A DNA stretch of 64,000 bases from Chimonanthus salicifolius (GCA_013350335.1 CM023532.1:97025853-97089852), one strand, 5' to 3'; shown: positions 47,334 through 59,106, counted from the stretch's first letter. Translations and numbers: made by a program. Notes: generated by a model from the letters alone, not told the origin.

Positions 47334-47601
47334 CTCTGACAGGCCCTTCTTTCCCTTTGAAGTAAGGGGGGTGCTGTTGTTGGAAATCCCTGACCATCCT
47401 CTGGTCATTGGCGTCGCTGGTGGTCGCATTTCCGTTCATCTGCTGTTGAAGAACAGAAGTGACTATCGCTTGAACCAAGTTTTGTAGTTCGGGAGGCACC
47501 ATGGGTATGTTCACGCTATTCTGTTCCTCCTCTTGGTGGGGTGGTTACTCCTCGTCATCCCCATGTGGGTTTTGTCGGGTTCTTCTTCTTCTCGAAGGCA
47601 T
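47334..47601 (-). pseudogene. Element F gag, N-terminal part
   Basis: Starts with ATG at 47601-47599 ('MPSRRRRTRQNPH'). A TAA at codon 19 (47547-47545) aligns with the TAA in B. The frame then reads 'NIPMVPPELQNLVQAIVTSV' and 'FQQQHPPYFKGKEGP' before the deletion junction at about 47334. Confidence 0.85.
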
Positions 47602-48005
47602 TTTCCTAAGTCATTGAAAAACATCGTTCACTTAGTTTCATCGTAAAGTTTGTGTTTTCATATTTTGGGGAAATTACCAAATAAGCACTCTTTGTATTTC
47701 TTTATTTTTGGGGAAACTTCCTAAGTATTACGTGTTTGTTTCTCAATTTAGGGAAATCGGGGAAATATCTCCTAATTTGTTATGTTTGATAAATCCAATT
47801 CATATTGACTGTACTTCCTTTGCTATCATTCCTTTTTCGTTAAGTGTTGCTCTCAGATTGAATATTTCAGTCTGAGTCTAACGACGTAAATTAGTCCGGC
47901 CCCCGTGCAGCGGACTCCTAAGAGTCGGTCAGTTGGGATTCTTATCTGTCAGTGAGACATGATACCGTCTTAATCTTACTTCGAAAGATTCATTCTTCCG
48001 GTTTC
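47602..48005 (-). other. Element F untranslated leader
   Basis: Same organisation as the D leader, with GGGGAAA/TTTCC repeats near 47667-47770 and a conserved block before the PBS. No gene seen. Confidence 0.7.
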
Positions 48006-48019
48006 GCTCTGATACTAAC
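48006..48019 (-). promoter_or_regulatory. Element F primer-binding site
   Basis: The minus strand reads GTTAGTATCAGAGC, one base off the initiator-Met tRNA complement, directly beside the LTR end. Confidence 0.92.
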
Positions 48020-51000
48020 TGTAAACGCCCCGCCCTTTTTCACTCGCCGAAAATCAAAGTCTACTTTTTTTCTTTTTAATAAAAGAGTGAGAGAGAGCGG
48101 GGACGTCAAAACTCAGCTAAGTCCGAGCTTTCAAAGTCCGACCCTTAACTGGCCAACCATACGTGTGCGTAGACCAAGTCCACTAAAACGGTTCACACGT
48201 ACTCAAGTTAAACATGTGGAATAATCATAAATGCGAAATTATAATAGAATAACTATCCTATTCCATTTTAGATAGCAAGGAAGTCCATTACTTAAATTTA
48301 ATTACCTCAAGTTAAAAAATCCAAAATTAACATTCAAACCATAGTAAATAATCTAAATTATTACAGTCCCGAATGCTAGCTATTCAAAATACATAGTCCA
48401 TGAATAACTTAAACAAAAAGAAACTAATACATAGAAGCTCCTAAGTTTGGCTCCGATCTCGTTCCTCATTCTGTTCAATTCCTGTATCATCAACTAGGGT
48501 AGATGTAGGGCATTAGACAACGCGCCCAGTAGTTACTCCAAGTAGGGTCAACAAATGGTTAGTACATAAATCATATAGATATCATAATATTAAAAACATG
48601 CATAACGATGCCATGCCATGGTTGTCATATGCCATGAGTCCCACCCATCATATCACAACACATTGTATCCTCTTGATGGAATCTCCTCATCAAGGTATCC
48701 CCCACGAATGCCTTACGAATGCCCTGACGGAGCGTGGACTCCGGTTACATTACAAACATACATCCCTCTCGATGGATAATGCACATCGAGGCACCCCTCA
48801 CGATTATCTTACAGACGCCCCGACGGAGCGTGGTCTCTGGTTACATATCATCCCTCCCATGCCATGCATGAGATGCAAATGAACACATGCTATGTATTAT
48901 TACAATCATAGCATTAAAATCTCATATTTGAAACATAACATTTATACAAAATAACTCATCAAAATATGAATTAAAATCATCATACATATCCTATGGTTTC
49001 AATGAGGTAAGAATCCTACAAATGATCAACTAATATGTCCTTTTGTTTTCGTCCGAAAATCGCTCACCAATCGTACCCGCTTGTGAGGTCCCGTTACCTT
49101 ATAACATATCAATAAATCAAAACCCATGTTCCATTTGATTCCCCACATGTTTTAATCCCATAAACATGCCTTAGTGGGGTTCGGCCATACAACATGGCCG
49201 AACCTCACTCACTTGATTTGGGTCCCTCTTTTGATTCCTTAAAACTCATACATGAGTTAGTCATTTAGCATTAACAAAACTTAAGTCCACAAAACCTTCT
49301 CCATGGGGTTTGGCCATACACCATGGCCGAACCCATGGTCCATCATTTTCACCCCATTTACATCTTAGCCATTATTTCCATCACCTCATGCTTAGGTCCA
49401 AAGCATAGATTCATAACTAAACATTTCATGCATGTATCCACAAATGATCCACCAACATAAAACCCATAATCAAATCCTTCCATCTCCTAGCTTAATCATT
49501 CATTTATTTAATCATACATAGATCTCTAAATGTCTATAAAATGGTTCATGGGGTTCGGCCATGTTGATGTTCATCTTCATCCTCCATTTGCATCATTTAC
49601 AACATTTAGACCCATAATAAAGTCCCGCCATGAGGGGTTTAATCATTCATTTAGATTCATCATTTAAAACCCAAAGATCCATAATAAATCCCTTAAAATT
49701 TCTCCATGGGGTTCGGCCATACAACATGGCCGAACCCATGGTCCTTGGTTCTTCCTTATTTCCTCATTTCAAGCTTATCATTTACAACATGTAAACCTTA
49801 TTTAAGATCACTAACATATTTGCATAATTTTCATCATTTACCACTCATTAACATTTACCAACATCCATCCATCATTCTCACCCTTAAAACCCTTTAAACA
49901 TCAACAATATACCTCCATGGGGTTCGGCCATGGTGTATGGCCGAACCCATGGTCCAAGGTTCTTCACCATTATAACATTTTAGACCATTTAAAATGATTA
50001 ACAATTCTCCATTATTTCCCTCCTTTAAAACCCTTTAAAATCATTGACACATATCCATTTTAAAACCTTTTAAAATCCTTGATACCTTTCCATGGGGTTC
50101 GGCCACACAACATGGCCGAACCCTATGGTTCATCACTTTCTCTTAGAAAATCATATAACCAAGATTTGATCCTTTGATGATTCTCATACATAAACTTAGG
50201 GTTTGCCCATGCAAGGGCCAAACCATGATTCTTAATCATTCACCATTTCTCACATGGTACATGCATAAGGTCCTTAGTCATACAAGATTAGGGTACGGCA
50301 ATTGTTCCTTGACCATCTTTTCTTACTTGATAAAATCTCATCAAGTGCTTACCGATTTCCGCGACTCCTCTGGTTTCTTTCACTCCTTGTTCCTCCGATC
50401 TTCTCTCTCCTTAGCCTCTTCTTCCTCCTTGATCTTTGGCCGAGAGTGAGCTTGAGAGGTCTTGAGATGAAAACCCAAGGAGAGGGTTCGGCCAAAGAGT
50501 GTAGGTTTGAGAGAGGGAGAGGAGCTTGATATAGAAAACTCTAAGTCCTTTCTCCTTTGTCAATGAGAGTGGTCGGCCTTGAGTGAGAGGGAGAGAGTGA
50601 GATGAAAATACTCTAAGTGTTCCTTGTCTTGAGAGGGATCAACCAAGAGAGAGAGGGAGAGAGTGAAATGAATCTCCAAGTCCTTTCTTGATCAATGAGG
50701 GTCGGCCAAGGGTGGTGTCCTTTGGTGATACCCCTTTTGTAACTCCTATGACTCTTCACCTCCTCATTAACATTTACTTTGGGGGTTTCATCCCATGAGA
50801 TGAAGCTCCCAACCATATGCCCCTTGGGTTTCCATCCCTCCATGTTCCAACGTGTACCCTTAAACATGTGTTTTGTAACATCAAAACCCTTCACCTCCCT
50901 CATTTAATGCTTCCTTTGGAGTTTCATCCCATGAGATGAAACTCCCACCTCCCCAACGTGTGTACATGGTGGTGTTTGGTCTTATGAGATGCAACTCTCC

Positions 51001-51395
51001 ATCTTCCCACTCCACTCATTAAAATGAAAGTCCCATTAACTTCCCATTCAATTCACCTCTTTAACTCAACTCATATCTTTAAATCAACTCATTTCCTTGC
51101 TTCCATTTCCAATTTAATTCAGCCCCAATTTAATTAAGCTTGAACTCACTTGATGGTCAACCAAGTCAACAATGACCCATTGGGTCCCAATTGGGCATTT
51201 TACCCAATTGACAATCTTAACCCAATTAAATAAATCTCACCCATTTATTTCAATTGAACCATATCCACAATCCGTTGGGTCTTAATTGGGCAATTGACCC
51301 AACACCTTACCCATCTAAGGTCCATATCCATTAATTCACAAATTAAACGGGCAATTTCCATATATATTTATAACTTGAAAATCCAGGGTGTTACA
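48020..51395 (-). mobile_element. Element F 5' LTR, 3,376 bp
   Basis: Ends TGTAAACGCCCCG (48020) and CAGGGTGTTACA (51395). It holds the 3' stem (48160-48200), two CGGAG/CTCCG units (48725-48840), the module (49010-49100), seven hairpins (49176-50226), a donor-like GTAAGC (50352-50347), a CT/GA-rich block (50360-50700) and a partial W-box palindrome (51154). Flank GGTAG (51396-51400) is the expected target duplication in copia DNA. Confidence 0.9.
49176..50226 (-). repeat. Hairpin array in the element F LTR, one copy flipped
   Basis: Copies lie near 49176, 49307, 49550 (half), 49709, 49918, 50095 and 50199. The 49918 copy has loop GGTGT on the plus strand while its neighbours have ACACC or ACAAC, so its loop is inverted between intact arms. 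Confidence 0.88.
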
Positions 51396-51396
51396 G

Positions 51397-51528
51397 GTAG
51401 AGGAGAAGACTATCGAGTTTGTACACATCTGCAAAGAAAACCAATTAGCAGATATCATGACCAAACCCTTGGATTTATCACAATTTTTATCCCTACGTAA
51501 GGCCATTTGCCTGTGTATATCACCATAA
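51397..51528 (+). pseudogene. Ty1/copia RNase H C-terminus
   Basis: A 44-codon open tail: 'TIEFVHICKENQLADIMTKP' then 'SLRKAICLCISP' and TAA. The 'ENQLADIMTKPL' motif is the hallmark of the C-terminal end of copia RNase H/pol. Everything upstream was separated by the insertion of element F. Confidence 0.9.
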
Positions 51529-52016
51529 ATTGTCATACTCATACATGTACACATTTCATTTCATCCACATACATAACATTTCTGAGGTAAGGGAAGCACA
51601 TCTTATGTTGGAGTGCTGTAAAACTTCTGCCTATTAAAAATTTGTCAATTCTGACAAAATGGGGGAGAATTTAGCAGAAGCTATGGGTAGTATTGGTTCC
51701 TGGAAACTAGAAATCATTGGTGTATGGGGGAGTATGAACACTAAACTTGTTTAGTTCATGGATGAATAGTTATGTTCTGGAACTAACTCTCCTCTGATGA
51801 TTTTTCAGTGTTACTTGCTTGTGTGCTTGAACAGGAACACATGATATGAAGCAAGCTAAACCCTGAACAAGAATATGCAAAGATCTTGTCTTGCGGGTTC
51901 CATTTGAATATGTACATATGATGTAATATTTTGTATTCAAATGTGTTGTAATGAGGTTGGGGTTGTAATGGGGGTTAGCAACTAAGTTTTGTAATGAAAT
52001 TGACAAAGGGGGAGAT
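51529..52016 (+). other. Copia 3' region with two purine-rich tracts
   Basis: Non-coding. ATGGGGGAGAA follows a TTTGTCA/TGACAAA stem (51641-51658), and AAAGGGGGAGA lies directly before the LTR (52005-52015). A second copy of this arrangement is at 56812-57306. Two purine tracts before the LTR are common in SIRE-type elements. Confidence 0.75.
52005..52015 (+). promoter_or_regulatory. Copia polypurine tract
   Basis: AAAGGGGGAGA ends two bases before the LTR start TGTTAG at 52017. AATTGACAAA (51998-52007) and TTTGTCAATT (52047-52056) can pair across the boundary. Confidence 0.85.
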
Positions 52017-53437
52017 TGTTAGTGCCTTGGCCTTGCCGAGTCTCTGTTTGTCAATTCCATGACTTGATAAGAAGCACTTGCTAAGAAGCTTCAAGACTCA
52101 AAATGATCAAGAAAAAAGATCATGCTCCACGAAAGTTCAAAGCTCATTGTAATGGCAATCACAAAAAGGTATTATGGCCATAGATGACCTTAGGTGGTAC
52201 CCACACCTTAAAGAGGACTATCTCTAGTCTTAGTTGAACAAATGGTAAAACCATAGAGAAGCCTAAGAGAGGAAGCTGCACAATGAACTGGAAGTGAACT
52301 TTGAAATATGAATTAAGGTCACTGTCAGTTCGATCAGTCGATCTCACCTACCCCTCGGTGGAGGCAGGATCGATCCATCATGGTCAAGGACTGGTCGGCC
52401 AGATTGACAGAGGTTCTGGATCAAAGAACTATCATTCTAGGTAAGCCTCTGACCAAGACTCTCGAATGCACCGACCCCTCAGTGATGAACTTAAACGACC
52501 CCTCGTGGTCAACGACTCGTCGGTATAAAACTTGTGAGTTCTAGACTGTGAACTCATGAGGGCTCTCAATAAAATAGATATCTCGGTATTTCAAGACCGA
52601 TTGAGAGTAACATGACCGACCCCTAGGCAAAGGGCGACAGATCGTTCTGGGTGGGACAAGTTTCTGGACTTGAAACTACTGTCAGCATGGTGTTGCACCA
52701 GATCGAACCTCTCGTATGGACTGACCTCTTGGTACATGATTTTTTACCCATTGACGACACCGACCTGTCAACCGGGAAGTAATTATGCAGTTGAAAGTGC
52801 ATTTAACGCGCAACGGTCTGGTGGTTGAACGGTAATAAATATGAACACCGACTTATCGATGCCACCGACCTGTCGATACTGGACAATCTGAAAAATATTT
52901 AAGACTCCTCTATAAATATTAGTGTTTTACGATCATTTGAATCATCTTCCTTGAACTGAGAAAAATCATACACACTAAGGAATGATCATCTTTCTTGTGC
53001 CTATACCCAAAAATCAAATACTCAATCTTTGATTAAGATTGTGAGAGAAAAAAATAGGAGAGAAGACAAGACATCAACTAGGACTTGAACCATTTCTTTT
53101 CTAGTCTTCCTGAAATTGTGATTGCTATACAACGTTTACAAGAAAGAGTGCCAACACACTTTGAGTGAATCTTTGAGAAGCATACACCAACAAGAAAATA
53201 GCTAAAAAGCAAGTGCTTTTTGGTTTTAAATTTGTTTTTAAAACCTTTGTCCCGAAAGTGGATTAGGGAGGATTTGCCCCGGAACCACTATAAAAAACTC
53301 TATAGCGTTGTCTCTGGCACAGTGGTGGGTGAAATTCCTAATCGATTGAGTGAGGTGAAATTCCTACTCTAATTGTGAGGGCGTAAGTCCCCACTTAGTG
53401 AATTTGGGAATAACTTAAGGTTAAGCTAGTCCTAACA
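52017..53437 (+). mobile_element. Copia LTR (SIRE/Maximus-like), shared by two copies
   Basis: Starts TGTTAGTGCC after a polypurine tract. CTAACA occurs at 53432-53437 and again at 53532-53537, so the end is at one of these; neither is followed by a recognisable tRNA-Met site. It carries many CCGACC/CGGTCGG motifs (52340-52870). Upstream lies a copia pol end and downstream a copia gag, so it serves as 3' LTR of one copy and 5' LTR of another. Confidence 0.75.
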
Positions 53438-53689
53438 GTGGATGTTGGTTGGTTAACAGAACCAATATATCTTGTGTCCTTTAGATTGTGGTGTTAAAGC
53501 TAACTTCCTGTTGATTGTTTAATCATTTGTGCTAACACACACCTACTTGATTGTTAAATCAGTTGCACTTAAAACTAATCAATCATGTTAATCTTAAAAG
53601 GGCAACGAATTGAGATTGACTTATTCCACCGTGCCCCCCCCCCCCCCCCCCCCCCCCCCTCTCCCTCCCCACCTTCCCTTTGTGAAAAG
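53438..53689 (+). other. Copia leader with a C26 run
   Basis: Short region between LTR and recognisable gag. It contains 26 consecutive C at 53634-53659. I do not see a clear PBS. Confidence 0.5.
53634..53659. repeat. C26 homopolymer
   Basis: Twenty-six C. It produces the polyproline at the start of an ORF that is otherwise gag. Confidence 0.93.
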
Positions 53690-54530
53690 AAATAACTTGA
53701 GAAGAATAGGTAAGGGTGAAACAAGTAAAAATTACCTAAGAAGGCAAGAGGACATTAGAGGGAAAGGGAGAGAGAGAGGATGTCAAGGAACAAGCTTGTT
53801 ACAATTGTGGGGGAGAGGACACTTCATGAATCAATGTCCCTCAGATAAAATAAAGAAGGCTATGAACGTGGGCGTGACCCATGTGGAAACTTCTGAATCA
53901 GAGAGCGATTCAGATGATGAGACTCAACAAAAAGTTGATATATCAAAATGTCTCATAGCTTCGATCATATCTGATCAAGAAAATTCCACAATTATAACGA
54001 AGGATGAGAGTGAAGAAGATGAAAATCTTCAAGCCTCCTACAGTGAGAGGTTGGCTAAAAAACTCAACAAGGTTAAAAATGAAAACCTTAACCTCTCCAA
54101 TCAAGTGGAAGAGTTGAAAGATGAAAAATCTCTTCTAATCTCTAAGCTTAACCTCTTAGATATTGAAAACACTAAGCTTAAAGAAGATAATAAAAGACAA
54201 ATGAGATAAGTATCCACTGTAAGGATGTCGAAAATTTATGGCATCACAACAGACTTCTTGAAAAAATGTTAAAAAACTGTCTTTGGAAGTTAAGGAATTA
54301 ACATTTCATAAAAAAAAAAATTCTAAAACAAGTTTACCCAAGGAGATGAAAGGCTCAAAAGACTCCTAGGGGCGGGCAAACAATATGGTGATAGGTCTGG
54401 TCTTGGTGCATCATCCACCAAAGAACCTATACATCATGGAGTGTTTAGTAAAACAAGTATCTCTCACCCTTCAAAACGTAAGTGCAATTTTTGTCACAAA
54501 AATGGGCATTTTAAAAGAAATTGATATCAT
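53690..54530 (+). pseudogene. Copia gag C-terminal half with two zinc knuckles
   Basis: The first knuckle (C-Y-N-C ... GHFMNQC, 53797-53838) has one base missing between its two halves. An acidic Ser/Glu/Asp region follows ('ETSESESDSDDET'), then a Leu/Lys/Glu coiled coil (about 54040-54190) ending at TGA-type stops from 54207. A second knuckle (C-N-F-C-H-K-N-G-H-F-K-R-N) lies at 54483-54524; its last Cys codon is TGA. Two knuckles around a coiled coil are typical of SIRE-like gag. The UBN2-type N-terminus is not present. Confidence 0.8.
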
Positions 54531-55586
54531 CTGAAGTGATACTTGGAAAGGAAAGCATAAAGGCACAATCAAGTAAAGCCAATGCTTAAAAGACATCCAC
54601 CAACACCTAACCTTAAAAGAAACCTAAGGAAGGTGGATAAAAGGCAAGACTCTTTGTTAAGGCAGATGAATCATGTGTGAAAAGAGTTGATGGATCCCAA
54701 GGTTGGTCATCAAAGGTACTATCATAGGGGTTTGTATGCAACACCAAATGCCACAATCTTCGTACCTAGGAGATAGACTATTAACCGTGTTTCGTTGTGG
54801 TTTAAGATTCAATTCCGTATCTTAGACCACTACAACTAGACTCACAAGAGACCATGTGAGTTCACATAGTAGAAAAGTGTTATGACATGAGGAGAGAAAT
54901 TGGCTAACTACAAGTCTAGAATGAACTCCTCTTATCTATAGTACATATTCTACTTGGAAAGCCATACATTCCATTCAAAGTATTTTGAATTATATGTGCC
55001 TTGGAGTGTGAATTTTGATTAGGTGCATATTTAATGATTTGATGAATTATGTTTGGCATATTTATGCACTGGAATGAATCTATGAATGCCATGCTTAGAA
55101 TAAGACTTCATCAAGTTGCACATTATCAAGGATGATTGCACTGCAATCTGGAACCTCTCGATGTAATCGACATGTCGTGAATAAGACCGGTCGGTGTGAC
55201 AGACATGTCGATACTGTGATAAATCGAGCATTGTTGAAAAAGGGGGAACTGTCGAAAATGTCAACCTGTCGATGGAACTGATATGTCGGTGAGACAGAAA
55301 GTTTGAATTAAAAAGGGACCCTTTCTGCGAAAGCGACAATTTATTCGAAATTGTCGTCCCCTCTCCCGCGAAGGTCTTGTGGTCCCTCATTCTCCTCCCG
55401 TGCCCTAGACCAGTAGATAGGACCTCTCGGAGCGATTTCTGTGTCGGAAACTATAGGGCTTTCATTCCTCCACTCTCTAGAAGCTTGAAAATCACGGTTT
55501 TTGTGATTTTCAAATAACAGGTTAGGCTCAGTCTTCGTTTCTTCCATCTCTGAGTCACTGGTTGAGCTTCTCCTTTTTAAAAAACC
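54531..55586 (+). other. Degraded copia interior; protease, integrase and RT absent
   Basis: Short open fragments only. 55140-55300 has TCGAT/GTCGG motifs resembling the copia LTR composition (52750-52890). No copia pol motif was found, so pol is deleted. Confidence 0.55.
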
Positions 55587-55895
55587 ATGCCTAAAAATAT
55601 GGCAGCTCAGACACGTCTTAATTCCTCTATAGAACGAGGAGAAACCAGTCGTCCAAATCAATGGGTCAAACAAACCAAAAGGACAACCTCTCGTTCTTGC
55701 CCTGGGTCAAGCTCTGAAAATCCTGTGTATGTTCAGGATCAACAGGAAACTCAACTAGAGGAGGAAGAAAAATCCATCGTTCACAAATGTGTCATCTCCA
55801 TCGAAGAGCGACGTGAAGAAATGAGAGAAGATGTTGAAAAAGGGATGGTCTTCGAACTGGTAATGAAGACCATGTTGATATCCCTAAGACAGTAG
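55587..55895 (+). pseudogene. Copia 3' ORF of unknown function, first part
   Basis: A 102-codon ORF starting 'MPKNMAAQTRLN', rich in Ser/Arg and then Glu ('QLEEEEKSIV', 'SIEERREEMREDVEKG'). Its place, after lost pol and before the 3' polypurine tracts, is where SIRE-type elements carry an extra (sometimes called envelope-like) ORF. I see no signal peptide or membrane segment, so that label is not supported. Confidence 0.45.
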
Positions 55896-56155
55896 TGAAG
55901 AGGAAAACTTCAGTTCTGAGGATTTTTGGAGAGACTCAGATGAAGAAAAAAATACGAATATCCTTCTCAAGAAAATGTCAAGCTGGGAAGAAAAGTCTTC
56001 AGACTAGAAAGGAGAATAGACTACCTTGAAAGAAGTCAATATAGTTTTGTGTTGACTATCTGGGATCTAGCTTCTATTGTCTCCCGCTCTGACAGTGTTC
56101 CAGATTCCCCATCTCCTCCTCCTCCAGCACCTCCTCAAGATGGCTTTGTTTAGCG
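55896..56155 (+). pseudogene. Copia 3' ORF, frameshifted remainder with Pro-rich tail
   Basis: Coding-like sequence continues in other frames and ends 'SVPDSPSPPPPAPPQDGFV' before TAG near 56152. Probably the rest of the ORF starting at 55587. Confidence 0.45.
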
Positions 56156-57306
56156 TAATTTTTCATGTCCTATGTTTTTGGAAAAACTATATTTTTGATA
56201 TTTTATCTAAGCATCCACAATGTCCCCTTATCAAAAACCATATGTACTAAATGCACATTTTGTTTTGGTTTAGTATGATGTGTGTATTGCTGTATTTGAA
56301 TGCCTTATATCTCTTGTCTATGGTTAACATGGTTTTTATTAAATAGACTAACATGCAGGTTTAAATGAGTTGGTTTTGTATTGGCATTTTAGGGAGATAG
56401 GGTACGGACTGTGATGCTACACACATCCTTGGAGTATGGGGGAGCACAAAACTTGTGTTGTTTAGCACCTGTCATTGGTCATGACAGTGTAGGAAGGAGG
56501 ATGCAAGCCTGAAAGAAAGCTTGATGAAAAATGAACTTAAGGCCAGCTAAGTTTATGGAGGAGCTGGGTAAAAAAAGCTAAAGAAGATAGCTTAGAGAAT
56601 GGGGAAGAAGACTCTAGGGAAGCTAAGCAAATGAGCTTGTCCCATGAAAGAAATCAATTAAACTAGTTTTTAGCTTGAGCAGGAGAAAAATAATCCTTGT
56701 TGCACAAGGAAATGCATTAAACCGTGGGAAAGAACCATGAGTTGTAGCAAAACTTAGTTAATCACTACGTGCAAAAAGCATAAAGGAAGTGCTGCTGATA
56801 TCTACTAAATCTTTGTCAATTGAATGACAAAATGGGGGAGAAAATTAGCAGAAGCTGTAAGCATGGGAGAGTGCATGGTAAATCTGAAGTGCTTGGGTCT
56901 CAAAAAAGAGAGAGCCATAAAGGGGAGGAATATGATGAAGCCAATGGACATGGGGAGAATGTTTATGCTTGCTTGGAGTTTGGAAAATCAAACTCAAGCA
57001 GATTGGGGGAGAAAATTTTCTCAACACTGGGTAGTGTTGTTGGATATGAAATCTCGTTTAGTCCTTTGATGTATGTTTTGAACTAGCTCCTCTAATGATT
57101 TCTCTAGTCTTGCTTGCTTATGTGCTTAAACAGGAAATCATGATTTGAAGCAAGCAAAATAAGAATATGTGAAGACCATAGTATTGTTGTCCATTTGAAT
57201 ATGTATATCTGATGTAATATTTTTTATTCAAATGTATTGTAATAAGGGTGGGCTTGTAATTGGATTAGCTTCTAGGTTTTGTCATGAAATTGACAAAGGG
57301 GGACAT
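56156..57306 (+). other. Copia 3' untranslated region with two purine tracts
   Basis: Second copy of the arrangement at 51529-52016. The TTTGTCA/TGACAAA stem (56812-56831) is followed by ATGGGGGAGAA, and AAAGGGGGAC lies just before the LTR. Overlapping ORFs at 56820-57086 are in non-coding repeat sequence. Confidence 0.7.
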
Positions 57307-57917
57307 TGTAAATGCCCCAGTTGTGCCGTGTCCCTGTTTGTCAATTTTATGACTCGGGAAGAAGTACTTTCTAAGAAGCTTGAAGACCCAAGATGATCAA
57401 GAATGAAGATCGTGCTCCACCAGGTTCAAAGTTGATCGTCATGGCAATCACAAAAATAGGTTTTTGGCCATAGGACTTTAGGTAGAACCCACACCTATGA
57501 AAAGACCATTCCTAGGCTTAGTTGAACAAATGGTAAAACCATAAAGAAGTGTAGAGAGGAAGCTGGATAGTGAAACAGAAGCGAACTTGGAAATATGAAT
57601 TAAGTTCACTGTCAGCTCGACCATTCGTACTCACCGACCCTTCAGTGGAGACAAGATCGACCCATCATGTTCAAGGATTGGTCGGCCAGTTTGATAAAAG
57701 TTCTAGAGCTTAGAACTGTCATTCTAGGAAAGCCTCTGACCGAGAGTCTTGTATAGACCGACCCCTTAATGATGAAGTTAAACGATGCCACTTGGTCGAC
57801 TACTCGTCGGTAAAAGACTAGTGAGTTCTGGACTGTGAACTCAAATAGGCTCTCGAAGAAATAGACAAATCGGTTTGTCAAGACCGATCGAGAGTATCAA
57901 GACTGATCCCTCGAAAA
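57307..57917 (+). mobile_element. Copia 3' LTR, truncated
   Basis: Starts TGTAAATGCCCC and follows the LTR at 52017 for about 610 bp (shared order: TTTGTCAATT, 'gatcaag', 'accatt', 'CCGACC' motifs). It breaks into gypsy LTR sequence near 57917, so its 3' two thirds are missing. Confidence 0.78.
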
Positions 57918-58865
57918 AGGTTAGCCTTGAGTGATAGCTTGAGATCAAAAACTTTTCTAAGTCTTTTGTCTTGAGGAGTGGTCGGCCAAGAGAGGGTTTA
58001 AGGGAGAGAAACAGCCAAGAGGGAGAGGGAGAGAGTGAATGGAAACCAAACATGTTTTGTTCCAATGGGGTGATCGGCCAAAGGTGATGCCTTTTGGTAA
58101 AGCCCTTTGTGTAACTCCCATTTTCATTAACTTCCCTCGTTAGTGCTCCACTTGGGGGTTTCATCCATGAGATAAAACTCCCAAGGCTCCAACGGTGTGC
58201 CTTGTTTATCTTGTGTAACCACCACTAAAATCATTCATCTCCCATTAATGCTCCATTTGGGGGTTTCATCTATGAGATGAAACTCCCCCTCCAACGTGTA
58301 CCCTTGGTTTGAATTTTGAAATAAGAAAACTCCTCATCTCTCCATTAATGATCCAAGTGTGGGTTTCATCCATGAGATGAAACTCCCATGTCCAACGTGT
58401 AACCTTAGGTTTGACTTGGGTTTTTGAAAACAACCAAGACTCCTTCATCTTCACACTTCACCCACTTAAGATGGAGGTCCCATTGACTTCCACTCAACTC
58501 ACCATGACTCAATTTTAATTCTTTTAAACTCAACTCACTTAACTCACTTAAAATCAAGTTAATCACTTGATTCTCTTCCAACTCAATTTCAGCCCAATTT
58601 AATTAGACTTGAACTCACTTAGTGGTCAACCAAGTCAACCATGATCCATTGGGTCTCAATTGGGCAGTTTGACCCAAATAACAACATTGACCCAAATAAA
58701 CACATCTTACCCATTTATTTTAAATTGAACCTTATAACATATCCGTTGGGTCTTAATTGGGCAATTGACCCAACACCTTACCTATCTAAGGTCCATATCC
58801 GTTAGTTCACAATTTAAATGGCAAATTCCGTAAATATTTATAACTTGAAAATCCAGGGTGTTACA
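57918..58865 (-). mobile_element. Gypsy LTR H2, first ~950 bp
   Basis: Minus-oriented, with its LTR start (TGTAACACCCTGG) at 58865. It matches the F LTR from about 50570 to 51395. It includes three repeats of 'ggggtttcatc.atgagatgaaactccc' (about 58155, 58260, 58360), a W-box palindrome half (58622) and GA-rich sequence. The flank CTATA (58866-58870) is the expected target duplication. Confidence 0.82.
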
Positions 58866-59106
58866 CTATAAACATATCATAGTATTAAAACCAGTGCATG
58901 ATATCATATCCAAATCATGCTCATGTATATGTCAATGCCATGGGTGTCATATGCCAATGATCCCCCACCCAATCTCCATATCATCACCATACAAGTCATA
59001 TCAAGTGTTCGGTGGCCAATTATTTCCACAGTGTTTTGCAATGTACCACCAGGTCACTGAATACCTCCCCACGTATGGGTTGATCGGAAACCTCGAATGG
59101 AGTTGT

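Noticed and set aside
55587..55895. Calling the copia 3' ORF an envelope gene
   Set aside because: No signal peptide, membrane segment or fusion-like stretch is visible; only its position suggests it.
56820..57086. Two overlapping 81-88 codon ORFs
   Set aside because: They lie in the copia 3' region whose partner copy (51650-51780) is not open; no conserved frame.
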